Under the pieces are notes generated by a model. The model worked only from the letters and a program-made list of their open reading frames with translations, ran no database searches and was not told the DNA's origin. Positions 26,306-34,181 of a stretch of DNA of 64,000 nt are shown in pieces. A program made the translations under genes and the position numbers. The first letter of the stretch is position 1, and the number at the start of each line of letters is the position of its first letter. The DNA lies in the NCBI GenBank assembly GCA_038225555.1, contig JBBRRB010000012.1, forward strand, positions 69,772 to 133,771, written 5' to 3'. Source of the stretch: JANXQZ01 sp038225555. GTDB lineage: Bacteria; Acidobacteriota; Terriglobia; Bryobacterales; Bryobacteraceae.

Positions 26306-29071
26306 AGCGGCCTTGACGCGCGCTACCGCTTTGTTCACGTCGCTCACCAGATCGCGAACGCGCGCGTTATGCTCGAACTGTTCACGCAGATCGGCCGTGG
26401 CGACCCCATCCTTGGTGACGCGCGGATCTTCGATGATCGTGAGTGGCTGAGTGGCGCTCCATGCGCCCGCCGTCAGCCGGACCGTATACTTTCCAGGCAC
26501 CGCCATCGGCCCGTTTGGGCCTTCCGGGCGCGTCTTGCTTTGCCACGGACCCGGATAGCGCAGATCCCAAGTGAAACGATGCATGCCTGGACCCTGCTCT
26601 AACCTGACTGGCACGGCGCGTGGACGGAAGCCGCTCTCGTCCTCTTCGCTGGGCGCGGCCTCTTCAGCTTTGGGCGCAGCGCTTGTAATCTTGCGCACCA
26701 CCTTCCCTGCTCCGTCGAGGACTTCCATCGTGATCTCATCGGACGAGGCGCTTGCCAGATAATAGTCGATTGCCGCGCCCGGGCGGGGATACTGAAGACC
26801 CGATCGGGCCGGGCCTAAACCTTCGAGCCCACCCCGAACCGTTGTTCGCACGGCTTCGCGCGGCGCAAACAGATAGGCCTGTGAAGCGGTCAGCTTGTCG
26901 CCGGCCTGATGAAGCGGCGTCAAATTATCCAGTATCCAGAAGGACCGGCCTTGTGTAGAAACCACCAGATCCTTGTGCGCCACCTTGATGTCAGTGACTG
27001 GCGTTACCGGCAGATTCATCTGAAACGGCTGCCACCTGCCGCCCTTGTCGAAGGAAACATAAATCCCGAATTCAGTGCCAGCGTAAAGCAGTCCTTCGCG
27101 ATCCGGATCTTCGCGAACAACGCGGGTCGGCTCATCGGCGGCGATTCCGTTGGTCCCGTCGGTGAGTCGCGTCCAACTCTTGCCGAAATCGTCCGTGCGG
27201 TAAATGTAGGGCGCAAAGTCGCCAAGCAAGTAACGGTAGATGGCCGCGTAGGCAGTTCCGGCACGACGCGGGCTCGGCTCGATATTCTGCACGCGTCCGC
27301 CCGGCTGCAAGGCTGGAGGCGTTACATTCGTCCAGGTCTTACCGTCGTTCTGGGTCACGAAAATAAGTCCGTCGTTCGAGCCAGTCCAAATCAGCCCCTT
27401 CCTAACGGGCGACTCGCGAATAGAATAGAGCGTGCTGTAGACCTCCTCGCCAGTAGCGTCGCGCGTGATGGGCTCGCCGCTCGCTCCTTGGCCTTCGGGC
27501 GGGTGAGCCGTCAAGTCCGGGCTAATCTTCTCCCAAGTGACCCCGCCGTCTCGGGTGCGATGAACGAATTGAGAACCATAGTAAACGGCTACTGGTTTGT
27601 GCGGCGAAACCTCCATCGGAGAGACGCGCTGAAAGCGGTACATGAGTTCCCCGCCCGGGTTTCCATATAGCGACTGCCCTCCAATCCAGTACCGCTCTTC
27701 ATCGTTCGTGTTCAAATTCTGTCGGCTGAACTGGCCCTTGCAGCCGCCGTAGACAATGTCGGCGTTGGCTGGATCGGGAATGATTGGTCCCGTTTCGCAG
27801 CCAGGGCCGACGCGGAAGTCCTGCCCGTTGCCGAGCGCGAGGCTGGGCGCGATCACAGTGGTATTGTCCTGCTGCGCGCCATACACGCGGTACGGATACT
27901 GATTATCGACCGCGACTTGGTATATCTCGGCAGTGGGCTGGTTCGCCTGCGTGCTCCAAGTCTTGCCTCCATCGAGCGAAACGTTCGCGCCCCCGTCGTT
28001 GCCCTGGATCATGAACTGCGAATTTTTTGGATTGATCCACACGTCGTGGTTGTCGCCATGAGGAACCGGCGAGGACTGGAATGTCTTGCCGCCATCGATG
28101 CTCTTGAACCAGCCTTCGTCTCCCACCCACACGACGTCCGCGTTATTTGGATCCGCGCCGATGGTGGTGTAGTAGAAGGGCCTCGTGATGATCGAAGCCG
28201 ATTTGTTCACGAGCGCCCAAGTAGCTCCGCTGTCGTCCGACCGGTACAGACCCGACCCTGGCTTCGCTTCGATCAACGCGTAGATACGATTCGGATTGGC
28301 CGCCGAGATTGCCACATTGCTGCGGCCGAACAGATCGCTCGGTAATCCGCCCCCGAGTTTCGTCCACTTATCGCCGCCATCCGTACTCTTGTAGAGGCCG
28401 CCCTCGCGCGCGCCGCTGATGATGGTCCAAGGCTTGCGCTGTCCATGCCACATGCAAGCAAAGAGCACGTTCGGGCTACCTGGCTGCAACTCGAGATCGG
28501 CCGCGCCAGCCGTGTCGGACACGGACAGCACGAGCTTCCACGACTTGCCGCCATCATTTGTGCGATACACGCCGCGCTCCTTGTTAGGGACGAACGGATT
28601 GCCAGTCGCCGCGACATACACGATGTCGGGATTCGATGGATGGATGCGCACCGTGGCGATCTGGCCGACATCGCGCAGCCCGGAGAACGTCCATGTCTTG
28701 CCAGCGTCCCCGGACTTATAAATACCGCGACCGATCGATACATTGCTGCGAATCTTTGAAGATCCCGTCCCCGCATAAACGATATTCGGATTCGAAAGTG
28801 ACACTTCCACTGCTCCCATGGAAGCAGCGGCGAAGAAGCCGTCGGATACGTTGACCCAGGAATGGCCCGCATCCGTTGTTTTCCACACGCCCCCGCCAGT
28901 GGACCCCATGTAGAAGGTGTAGGGCTGCGAAGGCACGCCCGTGACGGTGGTGACGCGACCTCCGCGTTCAGGTCCGATCATGCGATAGCGCAGGCCCGAC
29001 CACATGGCCGGATTGGGTTGAGTGGCCGCCGCAAGAGTGAACGCGAACGTCCAAAGCAAAACATTTCTCAT
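26243..29071 (-). CDS. Exported BNR/sortilin-like beta-propeller protein (C-terminus frameshifted)
   Basis: 942 residues with a signal peptide (NVLLWTFAFTLAAATQ). Repeated Asp-box/BNR blades of the VPS10/sortilin or glycosyl-hydrolase-74 type appear through the first ~650 residues (TTDAGHSW, SGDAGKTW, NDGGKSW, DGGDKW, NDGKTW, DFGKSW). A Pro/Glu-rich linker and a C-terminal sandwich-like domain follow. Secreted propellers of this family are numerous in Acidobacteriota; function unknown. The frame hits a stop at 26243, but the usual C-terminal tail (SRLITPPIRYS ... LNALLGPE) continues in another frame to a TAG at 26086-26088, so one base is extra near 26299-26305. Confidence 0.88.
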   Translation of the reverse strand: MRNVLLWTFAFTLAAATQPNPAMWSGLRYRMIGPERGGRVTTVTGVPSQPYTFYMGSTGGGVWKTTDAGHSWVNVSDGFFAAASMGAVEVSLSNPNIVYAGTGSSKIRSNVSIGRGIYKSGDAGKTWTFSGLRDVGQIATVRIHPSNPDIVYVAATGNPFVPNKERGVYRTNDGGKSWKLVLSVSDTAGAADLELQPGSPNVLFACMWHGQRKPWTIISGAREGGLYKSTDGGDKWTKLGGGLPSDLFGRSNVAISAANPNRIYALIEAKPGSGLYRSDDSGATWALVNKSASIITRPFYYTTIGADPNNADVVWVGDEGWFKSIDGGKTFQSSPVPHGDNHDVWINPKNSQFMIQGNDGGANVSLDGGKTWSTQANQPTAEIYQVAVDNQYPYRVYGAQQDNTTVIAPSLALGNGQDFRVGPGCETGPIIPDPANADIVYGGCKGQFSRQNLNTNDEERYWIGGQSLYGNPGGELMYRFQRVSPMEVSPHKPVAVYYGSQFVHRTRDGGVTWEKISPDLTAHPPEGQGASGEPITRDATGEEVYSTLYSIRESPVRKGLIWTGSNDGLIFVTQNDGKTWTNVTPPALQPGGRVQNIEPSPRRAGTAYAAIYRYLLGDFAPYIYRTDDFGKSWTRLTDGTNGIAADEPTRVVREDPDREGLLYAGTEFGIYVSFDKGGRWQPFQMNLPVTPVTDIKVAHKDLVVSTQGRSFWILDNLTPLHQAGDKLTASQAYLFAPREAVRTTVRGGLEGLGPARSGLQYPRPGAAIDYYLASASSDEITMEVLDGAGKVVRKITSAAPKAEEAAPSEEDESGFRPRAVPVRLEQGPGMHRFTWDLRYPGPWQSKTRPEGPNGPMAVPGKYTVRLTAGAWSATQPLTIIEDPRVTKDGVATADLREQFEHNARVRDLVSDVNKAVARVKAAPKIGAARSARVAADHSADSV

Positions 29072-29091
29072 GGGAATATTATCTTCGCATG

Positions 29092-29127
29092 GTGGGGCAG
29101 GAAACCCGCTCTTCGAGTTTGCCCCAC
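29092..29127. repeat. Hairpin repeat with CCCCAC end
   Basis: An 8-bp inverted repeat, GTGGGGCA at 29092-29099 and TGCCCCAC at 29120-29127, lies in the short gap after the BNR gene start. Its TGGGGCA/TGCCCCA core matches the hairpin repeats near 31.2 and 42.4 kb. Confidence 0.5.
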
Positions 29128-29161
29128 ATCTACTACGGGCCGAGGAACGACCCGGGACGAT

Positions 29162-29767
29162 TCAACCAGGATCCTTACCGCTCGCCTTATCGGTGTTGCC
29201 CGTTTTGCGAAACGAAGCCAAATCCGGCGCGGCCGTCTTGAACTCCGGGGTTTGAACCGGCTGAGTGAACTTGAGAGTGGCCGCCTTGGCTTGGCCGGGA
29301 GGAGCGTTCACATAGTTTTCGATAGCTCGATTGAGTTCCGCTTGCTCGTGGTTGGTCTGCTGGCTCCTGGATTTCATGAACTCGGCATGGGCCTTGTAGT
29401 AGGATCGTTCGGCTGCGGCGGCATAACGCATGATCAGGGCGAGTTGGGCGGAGACAGGTTCGCCGGCAATGCATCGGTCTAGCAGGTCGGCTTCGATGTT
29501 CTGAATGCGCCCGAGCTTCCAGCGGGCTTGGGCCATGAAACCGACGAGGAGGCCTTCATGCTCGGTGGACGGCTGCATTTCTATGATGATGCGCTCGACT
29601 AGCGATTCGAAGTTGTCGGGATCTTCGTCGGCGAGGATGGAGAAGCCGGAGGAGAGTCCATGGGTGGGAGCGTTCTGGCTGGAGGCGGATTTGCCGGCGT
29701 CCGTGACAGGGCCGGTGCTTGCTTGCGCGTTCTCGCGATTGGAAGCGGCTTGTGCTTGGGAACTCAT
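29162..29767 (-). CDS. Hypothetical protein, STGP-motif family
   Basis: 201 residues. The N-terminus carries the motif ASNRENAQASTGPVTDAGKSASSQNAPTHGL split by no gap, the mark of an uncharacterised family that is common, often multi-copy, in Acidobacteriota and Planctomycetota. The middle is helical (ESLVERIIIEMQP, AERSYYKAHAEFMKSRSQ) and the end is low-complexity. There is no signal peptide or membrane segment. Function unknown. Confidence 0.72.
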   Translation of the reverse strand: MSSQAQAASNRENAQASTGPVTDAGKSASSQNAPTHGLSSGFSILADEDPDNFESLVERIIIEMQPSTEHEGLLVGFMAQARWKLGRIQNIEADLLDRCIAGEPVSAQLALIMRYAAAAERSYYKAHAEFMKSRSQQTNHEQAELNRAIENYVNAPPGQAKAATLKFTQPVQTPEFKTAAPDLASFRKTGNTDKASGKDPG

Positions 29768-29884
29768 TCTGATTTGAATATAGGGGCGGTGTCAAGGGAA
29801 TGAGGGGGAAATGGGGGAAGGGTGTGCGGTAAGAGGCTTGTTCTCAATAAAAACATTTTGGAGATTTGTGCTACTGGGTTTGGG

Positions 29885-31105
29885 TTATCTCTCAACGGCG
29901 GCTGCCCCAACTTGCATCACCACAGAACGCGCGGCCCCGCCGGAACCGTCCGACACCTGAACCAGAACGATCCGAATCAGATCATTTTTCGGATCGATCC
30001 AACCCTCGGTACCAAACGCGCCGCCGTGTCCGAAGGTGCCTGGCGAGTGCAAGAGCAAAGTGCCCTCGGGCTTGTCGATTATCTCAAACGTCAGTCCATA
30101 ACCCGTCCCACCCAGCCAGCCTGATGGATTCACCTGCGGAGTAAACACGCGCGTCATCGTCTCAATCGACTGGCGCGACAGGTAATGCTTCCCGCCGGAC
30201 GACCCGCCATTGAGCAGCATCTGGTAAAACTTCAAAAGATCGGGCGCGGTCGAGTAAAGGCCGAACTCCGGCGCGGGATATTTCGCGTTGGGTCGATACT
30301 TGGCGGGATCGCCGGCCAGTACCTCCGCACCCGAACGCACCAGTCTGCCATCGGCGTGTTTGTAAACCAAGGCGATGCGGTCCTTCTTATCGTCAGGGGC
30401 GAAGAAGAACGTATCCTTCATCCCCAGGGGATTCAGAATGCGGGTCTCGATGAAATGCACATACTCCTCGCCGGAGACCACCTCCACAATGCGGCCGAGC
30501 GCAGCGATGCCCATGTTGCTGTAGCGCCAACGCGTTCCGGGTTCGAACTGCAGCCGCTCATGCCCGTAGAAGCGAACCGCCTCCGCGAGCGGGACTCGGA
30601 GCGTGCGAGGGTTGTCGCTCAGCTCGCCGTCCGGGTCGCCCGCAAGCCCGGAAGTGTGGGCCATCAACTGCCACACCATGGGGGGATGCGCAGGCGCGTG
30701 TGCGGCAGTATTGCCGTTGGGCAGCCTCTCCTCTACGAGCTGGCCTTTGAACTCGGGAAGGTAATCCTCCACGGGTCGCCGCAGTTCCAGTTTGCCCTCT
30801 TCCACCAGCATCATGATCGCAACGCCTGTGAAATTCTTCGTCATCGACATGATCTGGAATATCGAGTCCGTGGTCATGGGCTTCTTGCCCTCCACATCGC
30901 GCCAGCCGACGGCATCGACTAAGCCGATCTCGCCGCGGCGAGCCACCAGCGCGACCGCGCCCGGGATGGTCTGTTTATCCACCAGCTCCTGCAGGCGGGG
31001 GTGGATCAATTTTAGGCGCGCCGGGTCAAGCCACCCATCCGGCTGAGTTTGTGCGAGCGCGGGCAGGGATGCAAGCAGCAGTGATATCGCGCGAATGGTA
31101 GTCAT
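29885..31105 (-). CDS. Exported serine hydrolase (beta-lactamase/class C-like family)
   Basis: 406 residues with a signal peptide (TIRAISLLLASLPALAQ). The class C/esterase catalytic motifs are Ser87-x-x-Lys90 (QIMSMTKNF), Tyr-Ser-Asn (WRYSNMGIAALG) and a late HGG (FGHGGAFG). Members are D,D-peptidases, esterases or lactonases; this one is more likely an esterase/peptidase than a resistance enzyme. It is divergent from the POTRA gene. Confidence 0.92.
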   Translation of the reverse strand: MTTIRAISLLLASLPALAQTQPDGWLDPARLKLIHPRLQELVDKQTIPGAVALVARRGEIGLVDAVGWRDVEGKKPMTTDSIFQIMSMTKNFTGVAIMMLVEEGKLELRRPVEDYLPEFKGQLVEERLPNGNTAAHAPAHPPMVWQLMAHTSGLAGDPDGELSDNPRTLRVPLAEAVRFYGHERLQFEPGTRWRYSNMGIAALGRIVEVVSGEEYVHFIETRILNPLGMKDTFFFAPDDKKDRIALVYKHADGRLVRSGAEVLAGDPAKYRPNAKYPAPEFGLYSTAPDLLKFYQMLLNGGSSGGKHYLSRQSIETMTRVFTPQVNPSGWLGGTGYGLTFEIIDKPEGTLLLHSPGTFGHGGAFGTEGWIDPKNDLIRIVLVQVSDGSGGAARSVVMQVGAAAVER

Positions 31106-31169
31106 CTACTCGGCCTCCCGGTTCACAACGGAAACGCTTCCATTTGAGAGCGCGATGAGGGGATCGCGC

Positions 31170-31192
31170 GCGGACGAGGGCGTCCGCCCCAC
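31170..31192. repeat. Hairpin repeat with CCCCAC end
   Basis: A 6-bp inverted repeat, GCGGAC/GTCCGC, with loop GAGGGC, followed directly by CCCCAC, in the intergenic region between the serine hydrolase and the POTRA gene. It shares the CCCCAC end with the repeats at 29.1 and 42.4 kb. Confidence 0.55.
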
Positions 31193-31319
31193 TTTGTCCA
31201 GCCCCGCCTCCCGCAAGGCGTGTGGATCGGATTTCGAGGAGACGAATGCTATTTTGAACATGTCAGGCTGCAATATACCGCAATTGTGAGTTCCCTACAT
31301 ATGTTGGAATAAAAGTAGA

Positions 31320-32612
31320 TTGCGCACGCTAATCGTTCTCTTTCTCGCCAGTTCCCTGCTGCTGCCCGCTCAAACTCGCAGAGCGAAGAAGCCAACCGCA
31401 GCACCGGCTGCCACGGTAGACCCGGATGCGTGGCCGATCATGACCATCGCCGTCGCAGGCAACCACAATTACACGTCGGAGCAGGTGCTGCAAATTGCCC
31501 AATTGCGAGTCGGCGAGATTGCCGGCAAAAAGGCACTGGATGCGGCGCACGAACGATTGATGTCGAGCGGAATCTTTAACAGCGTCGCATACAAGTACGT
31601 TCCCGCAGGCAAGGGAATCGCCGTAAGCATCGATGTAGTGGAAGTGAACGCTTTCTATCCGATCCTGTTCGAAGATTTGCCCGTGGATGAAGCGCAATTG
31701 CGCACGTGGCTGAAGCAGCAGGATCCGCTGTTCGGTCCGAAGATCTCCGCCACCAAGGAATCGCTGGCTCACTACGTTGACCTGGTGAGCCAATACCTTG
31801 CGGCGCACGATCATGCTCAACCGGTAACCGCGAAACTGAGTTCGGAAAATCCGCCTGACCTGATTATTCTCATCCGGCCCGCGACGGCACGGCCATCGGT
31901 AGCGCAGGTGACTGCCAAGAATACTGGCGAGATTCCGGCCGGAGTAGTGCAGAGCACGCTCTATGGCGTCGCGGTCGGGAGCATCTACAGCGAGCCTCGC
32001 ATGCGCCAGTTGCTGGATTCGTCCGTGCGTCCGCTTTATGAGGCGGTGGGGCGCGTGCGGGTGGCGTTTCCCAAGATCGAGGGCGAGCCCGCCAAAGACG
32101 TGAAGGGGATTGCGGTAACGGTACAGGTAGAGCAGGGTCCGGTATTCAATTTCGGCAAGGTGAAGTTTGCCGGGGTGGCGAACGAGGTTGACGAACTGCA
32201 GAACCTGGTCAAGATTAAGTCGGGCGTTCTGGCGAATTTCGATGACGTGCGCAAGGCCCAAGGACGGCTGGAGGACCATTTCAAGCACATTGGGTACTTG
32301 CAGGTAAAGACGGAAGTGGGCCGCGATGTTCATGACGCGGAGAAGACCGTGGATTTGACGTTTCGGATCGAGACGGGTCCGCAGTTTACTTTTCATGAGC
32401 TGACGATCGCGGGTCTGGATATTACTTCCGAGCCGACGATCCGCAAACTGTGGGGACTTTATCCCGGGAAGCCCTACAACCCGGATTACCCGGAGCATTT
32501 TCTGGAACGGGTGAAGGAAATGGGCTTGTTCGACAATTTGAAGAATACAGCCTTCGAGCGCAAGATCAATGCGGACGAGCATACCGTGGACGTAACGCTT
32601 ACATTCAAATGA
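31320..32612 (+). CDS. Exported POTRA-domain protein lacking a beta-barrel
   Basis: 430 residues from a TTG start with a signal peptide (LIVLFLASSLLLPAQ). Four or so POTRA-like repeats are visible: VAGNHNYTSEQVLQI, LFEDLPVDEAQLRTWL, FGKVKFAGVANEVDELQNL and FHELTIAGLDITSEPTI. BamA/TamA family proteins follow POTRAs with a 16-strand outer-membrane barrel; here the protein ends right after the last POTRA (VDVTLTFK), so it would be periplasmic. It overlaps the agmatinase-family start by 4 bases (ATGA). It may be a chaperone-like accessory in outer-membrane assembly. Confidence 0.88.
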   Translation: MRTLIVLFLASSLLLPAQTRRAKKPTAAPAATVDPDAWPIMTIAVAGNHNYTSEQVLQIAQLRVGEIAGKKALDAAHERLMSSGIFNSVAYKYVPAGKGIAVSIDVVEVNAFYPILFEDLPVDEAQLRTWLKQQDPLFGPKISATKESLAHYVDLVSQYLAAHDHAQPVTAKLSSENPPDLIILIRPATARPSVAQVTAKNTGEIPAGVVQSTLYGVAVGSIYSEPRMRQLLDSSVRPLYEAVGRVRVAFPKIEGEPAKDVKGIAVTVQVEQGPVFNFGKVKFAGVANEVDELQNLVKIKSGVLANFDDVRKAQGRLEDHFKHIGYLQVKTEVGRDVHDAEKTVDLTFRIETGPQFTFHELTIAGLDITSEPTIRKLWGLYPGKPYNPDYPEHFLERVKEMGLFDNLKNTAFERKINADEHTVDVTLTFK

Positions 32613-33481
32613 TTCTCAACTATGGCGGGCTGGACCCGCATTTGTCGGACTTCGAAAATTCGAAGGTGTTGATCTGGCCCGTGCCGTATGAGAAGACTGT
32701 GAGCTACGGGCGCGGCACGAAAGAGGGGCCGGCTGCAATCATTCAAGCGTCTCGCTATATGGAGACCTACGATGAGGAGCTTGGGGGCGAAACCGCGGCG
32801 ATTGGCATTCACACGCTGCCTGCGATGGACGCGGAACGCGAGCCTGCGGCGATGATGGCGGCGTTGCAGCAAGAGGCTGGGCGATTGCTGGACACGGGCA
32901 AGTTCGTGTGCATGTTGGGAGGCGAGCATTCCATTTCGCCACCCGTGGTTCGGGCGTTTCGGGAAAAGTTTCCAAGGCTGTCGGTTCTGCAGATCGACGC
33001 GCATGCGGACCTGCGAGATAGTTACGAAGGCACCGGGCTGAGTCATGCTTGTGCCATGCGTAGAGTGGTTGAGGCGTGTCCAGCGGTCCAGGTTGGAATT
33101 CGATCTCTCTCTTCAGAAGAGGCGCTCGCGATCCCTGGCTTGCCTACTCGGGTCTTTTACGCTCAGGATATTGTGGGCCGGACGGACTGGGTAGAACGGG
33201 CTGTGGATGCACTGAGCGAGGATGTGTATTTGACGCTCGATATTGATGGGCTGGACCCTAGTTTAGTTCCTGACACGGGCACTCCCGAGCCAGGCGGGTT
33301 GATGTGGTACGAGGTGCTGGGCTTCTTGCGAATGCTGGCCGAAAAGCGAAATGTGGTGGGGATGGACTTGGTGGAACTATGCCGCTCATCGACTAGCAAT
33401 GCGTCGAGTTTCCTGGCTGCGAAGCTTATTTATAAGACGCTCGGGTATGTGTTCCGGGACCAAGTCCCTCCGCTGCGATAA
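32609..33481 (+). CDS. speB: Agmatinase/arginase-family ureohydrolase
   Basis: 290 residues from the ATG at 32609, which overlaps the POTRA stop; the frame is open further upstream but only inside the POTRA gene. The binuclear-Mn ureohydrolase ligands are present: GGEHSIS (His), DAHADLR (Asp-x-His-x-Asp) and DIDGLDPSLVPDTGTPEPGG (Asp-x-Asp). It most resembles agmatinase, giving putrescine and urea, but guanidinobutyrase or another ureohydrolase cannot be excluded. Its last 56 bases overlap the convergent transpeptidase gene. Confidence 0.9.
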   Translation: MILNYGGLDPHLSDFENSKVLIWPVPYEKTVSYGRGTKEGPAAIIQASRYMETYDEELGGETAAIGIHTLPAMDAEREPAAMMAALQQEAGRLLDTGKFVCMLGGEHSISPPVVRAFREKFPRLSVLQIDAHADLRDSYEGTGLSHACAMRRVVEACPAVQVGIRSLSSEEALAIPGLPTRVFYAQDIVGRTDWVERAVDALSEDVYLTLDIDGLDPSLVPDTGTPEPGGLMWYEVLGFLRMLAEKRNVVGMDLVELCRSSTSNASSFLAAKLIYKTLGYVFRDQVPPLR

Positions 33482-34181
33482 GCTCACCGGCGGCGCGAGC
33501 GGCTTCGGAACCAGGCCGGTCGTGCATGCCCACCAGGATCGCGCGGCGCGGTGAATCTGCGGGAAACAACGCCGCTGCAAGTCCATCTCCGTTTCCTCTT
33601 GGATGGTGTGAACACGAGGCAGTACCGGTCTTGGCGAACACGTCGACTCCAATAGCGCGCGCGGTGCCGTAGCGAGCCGATGAACGCATCCCCTTTAGAA
33701 TCGCGGCGGGTCCAGGCTGGGTTCGGCGGAGTGCTAATTCGCAATACGCGCGGACCAGGCTGAATGGCGAGACTTGCCAGCCATCACCCAACCCGATCCA
33801 TGCGTGGGGGTCGTTGGATAGGGGCGCGGACAATCCATAATCCGTGGCGACCCTGGCTACCTCGTCAGCCGGACAAACTCGAGCCAGTTCCAGGAAATAA
33901 GCGTTGCACGAATACGCGACCGCCTGGGTGAAATTGATGCGCCCGTGTCCTTCCGCCTTCCAGCATCGCTTGCACGTAAACTCCGGGAATGCGAAGCCAT
34001 GCGATGCTCCATAAGCGAGAGCAACGAAAGGCTTCAAAAGCGATCCGCCTGGTACGGGCTTGTCCGGGTTCTGCCAGTCATTCTCCAGCAAGTACCCCGT
34101 TCGAATTTCCACTTGCAGGATGGAGCGCTCGGGGCGTTTTGCCAGTCTGGCAAGCATCAGCATCGCAACGCGCCGCGTCAT
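33426..34181 (-). CDS. Minimal penicillin-binding-protein transpeptidase domain
   Basis: 251 residues that carry only the transpeptidase domain of penicillin-binding proteins. All three active-site motifs are visible: Ser-x-x-Lys (GGSLLKPFVALAY), Ser-x-Asn (YSCNAYF) and Lys-Thr-Gly (AKTGTAS). Class A/B enzymes normally have a membrane anchor and an N-terminal module (total 550-800 residues); here only a weak hydrophobic stretch (VAMLMLARLA) precedes the domain. It is the last gene of the five-gene chain, overlapping the previous gene by 4 bases. Probable role: peptidoglycan crosslinking or penicilloyl-type sensing within that system. Confidence 0.8.
   Translation of the reverse strand: MTRRVAMLMLARLAKRPERSILQVEIRTGYLLENDWQNPDKPVPGGSLLKPFVALAYGASHGFAFPEFTCKRCWKAEGHGRINFTQAVAYSCNAYFLELARVCPADEVARVATDYGLSAPLSNDPHAWIGLGDGWQVSPFSLVRAYCELALRRTQPGPAAILKGMRSSARYGTARAIGVDVFAKTGTASCSHHPRGNGDGLAAALFPADSPRRAILVGMHDRPGSEAARAAGELIAAEGLGPGTHTRASYK

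Noticed and set aside
29885..31105. Beta-lactam resistance gene
   Set aside because: The SxxK/YSN motifs also mark esterases and D,D-peptidases; no resistance context is present and the sequence is not specific to known lactamases.
31329..32582. 417-codon minus-strand frame opposite the POTRA gene
   Set aside because: It mirrors the POTRA coding frame, has no domain-like sequence and is rich in Arg/His/Gln; the plus-strand protein has clear signal peptide and repeats.
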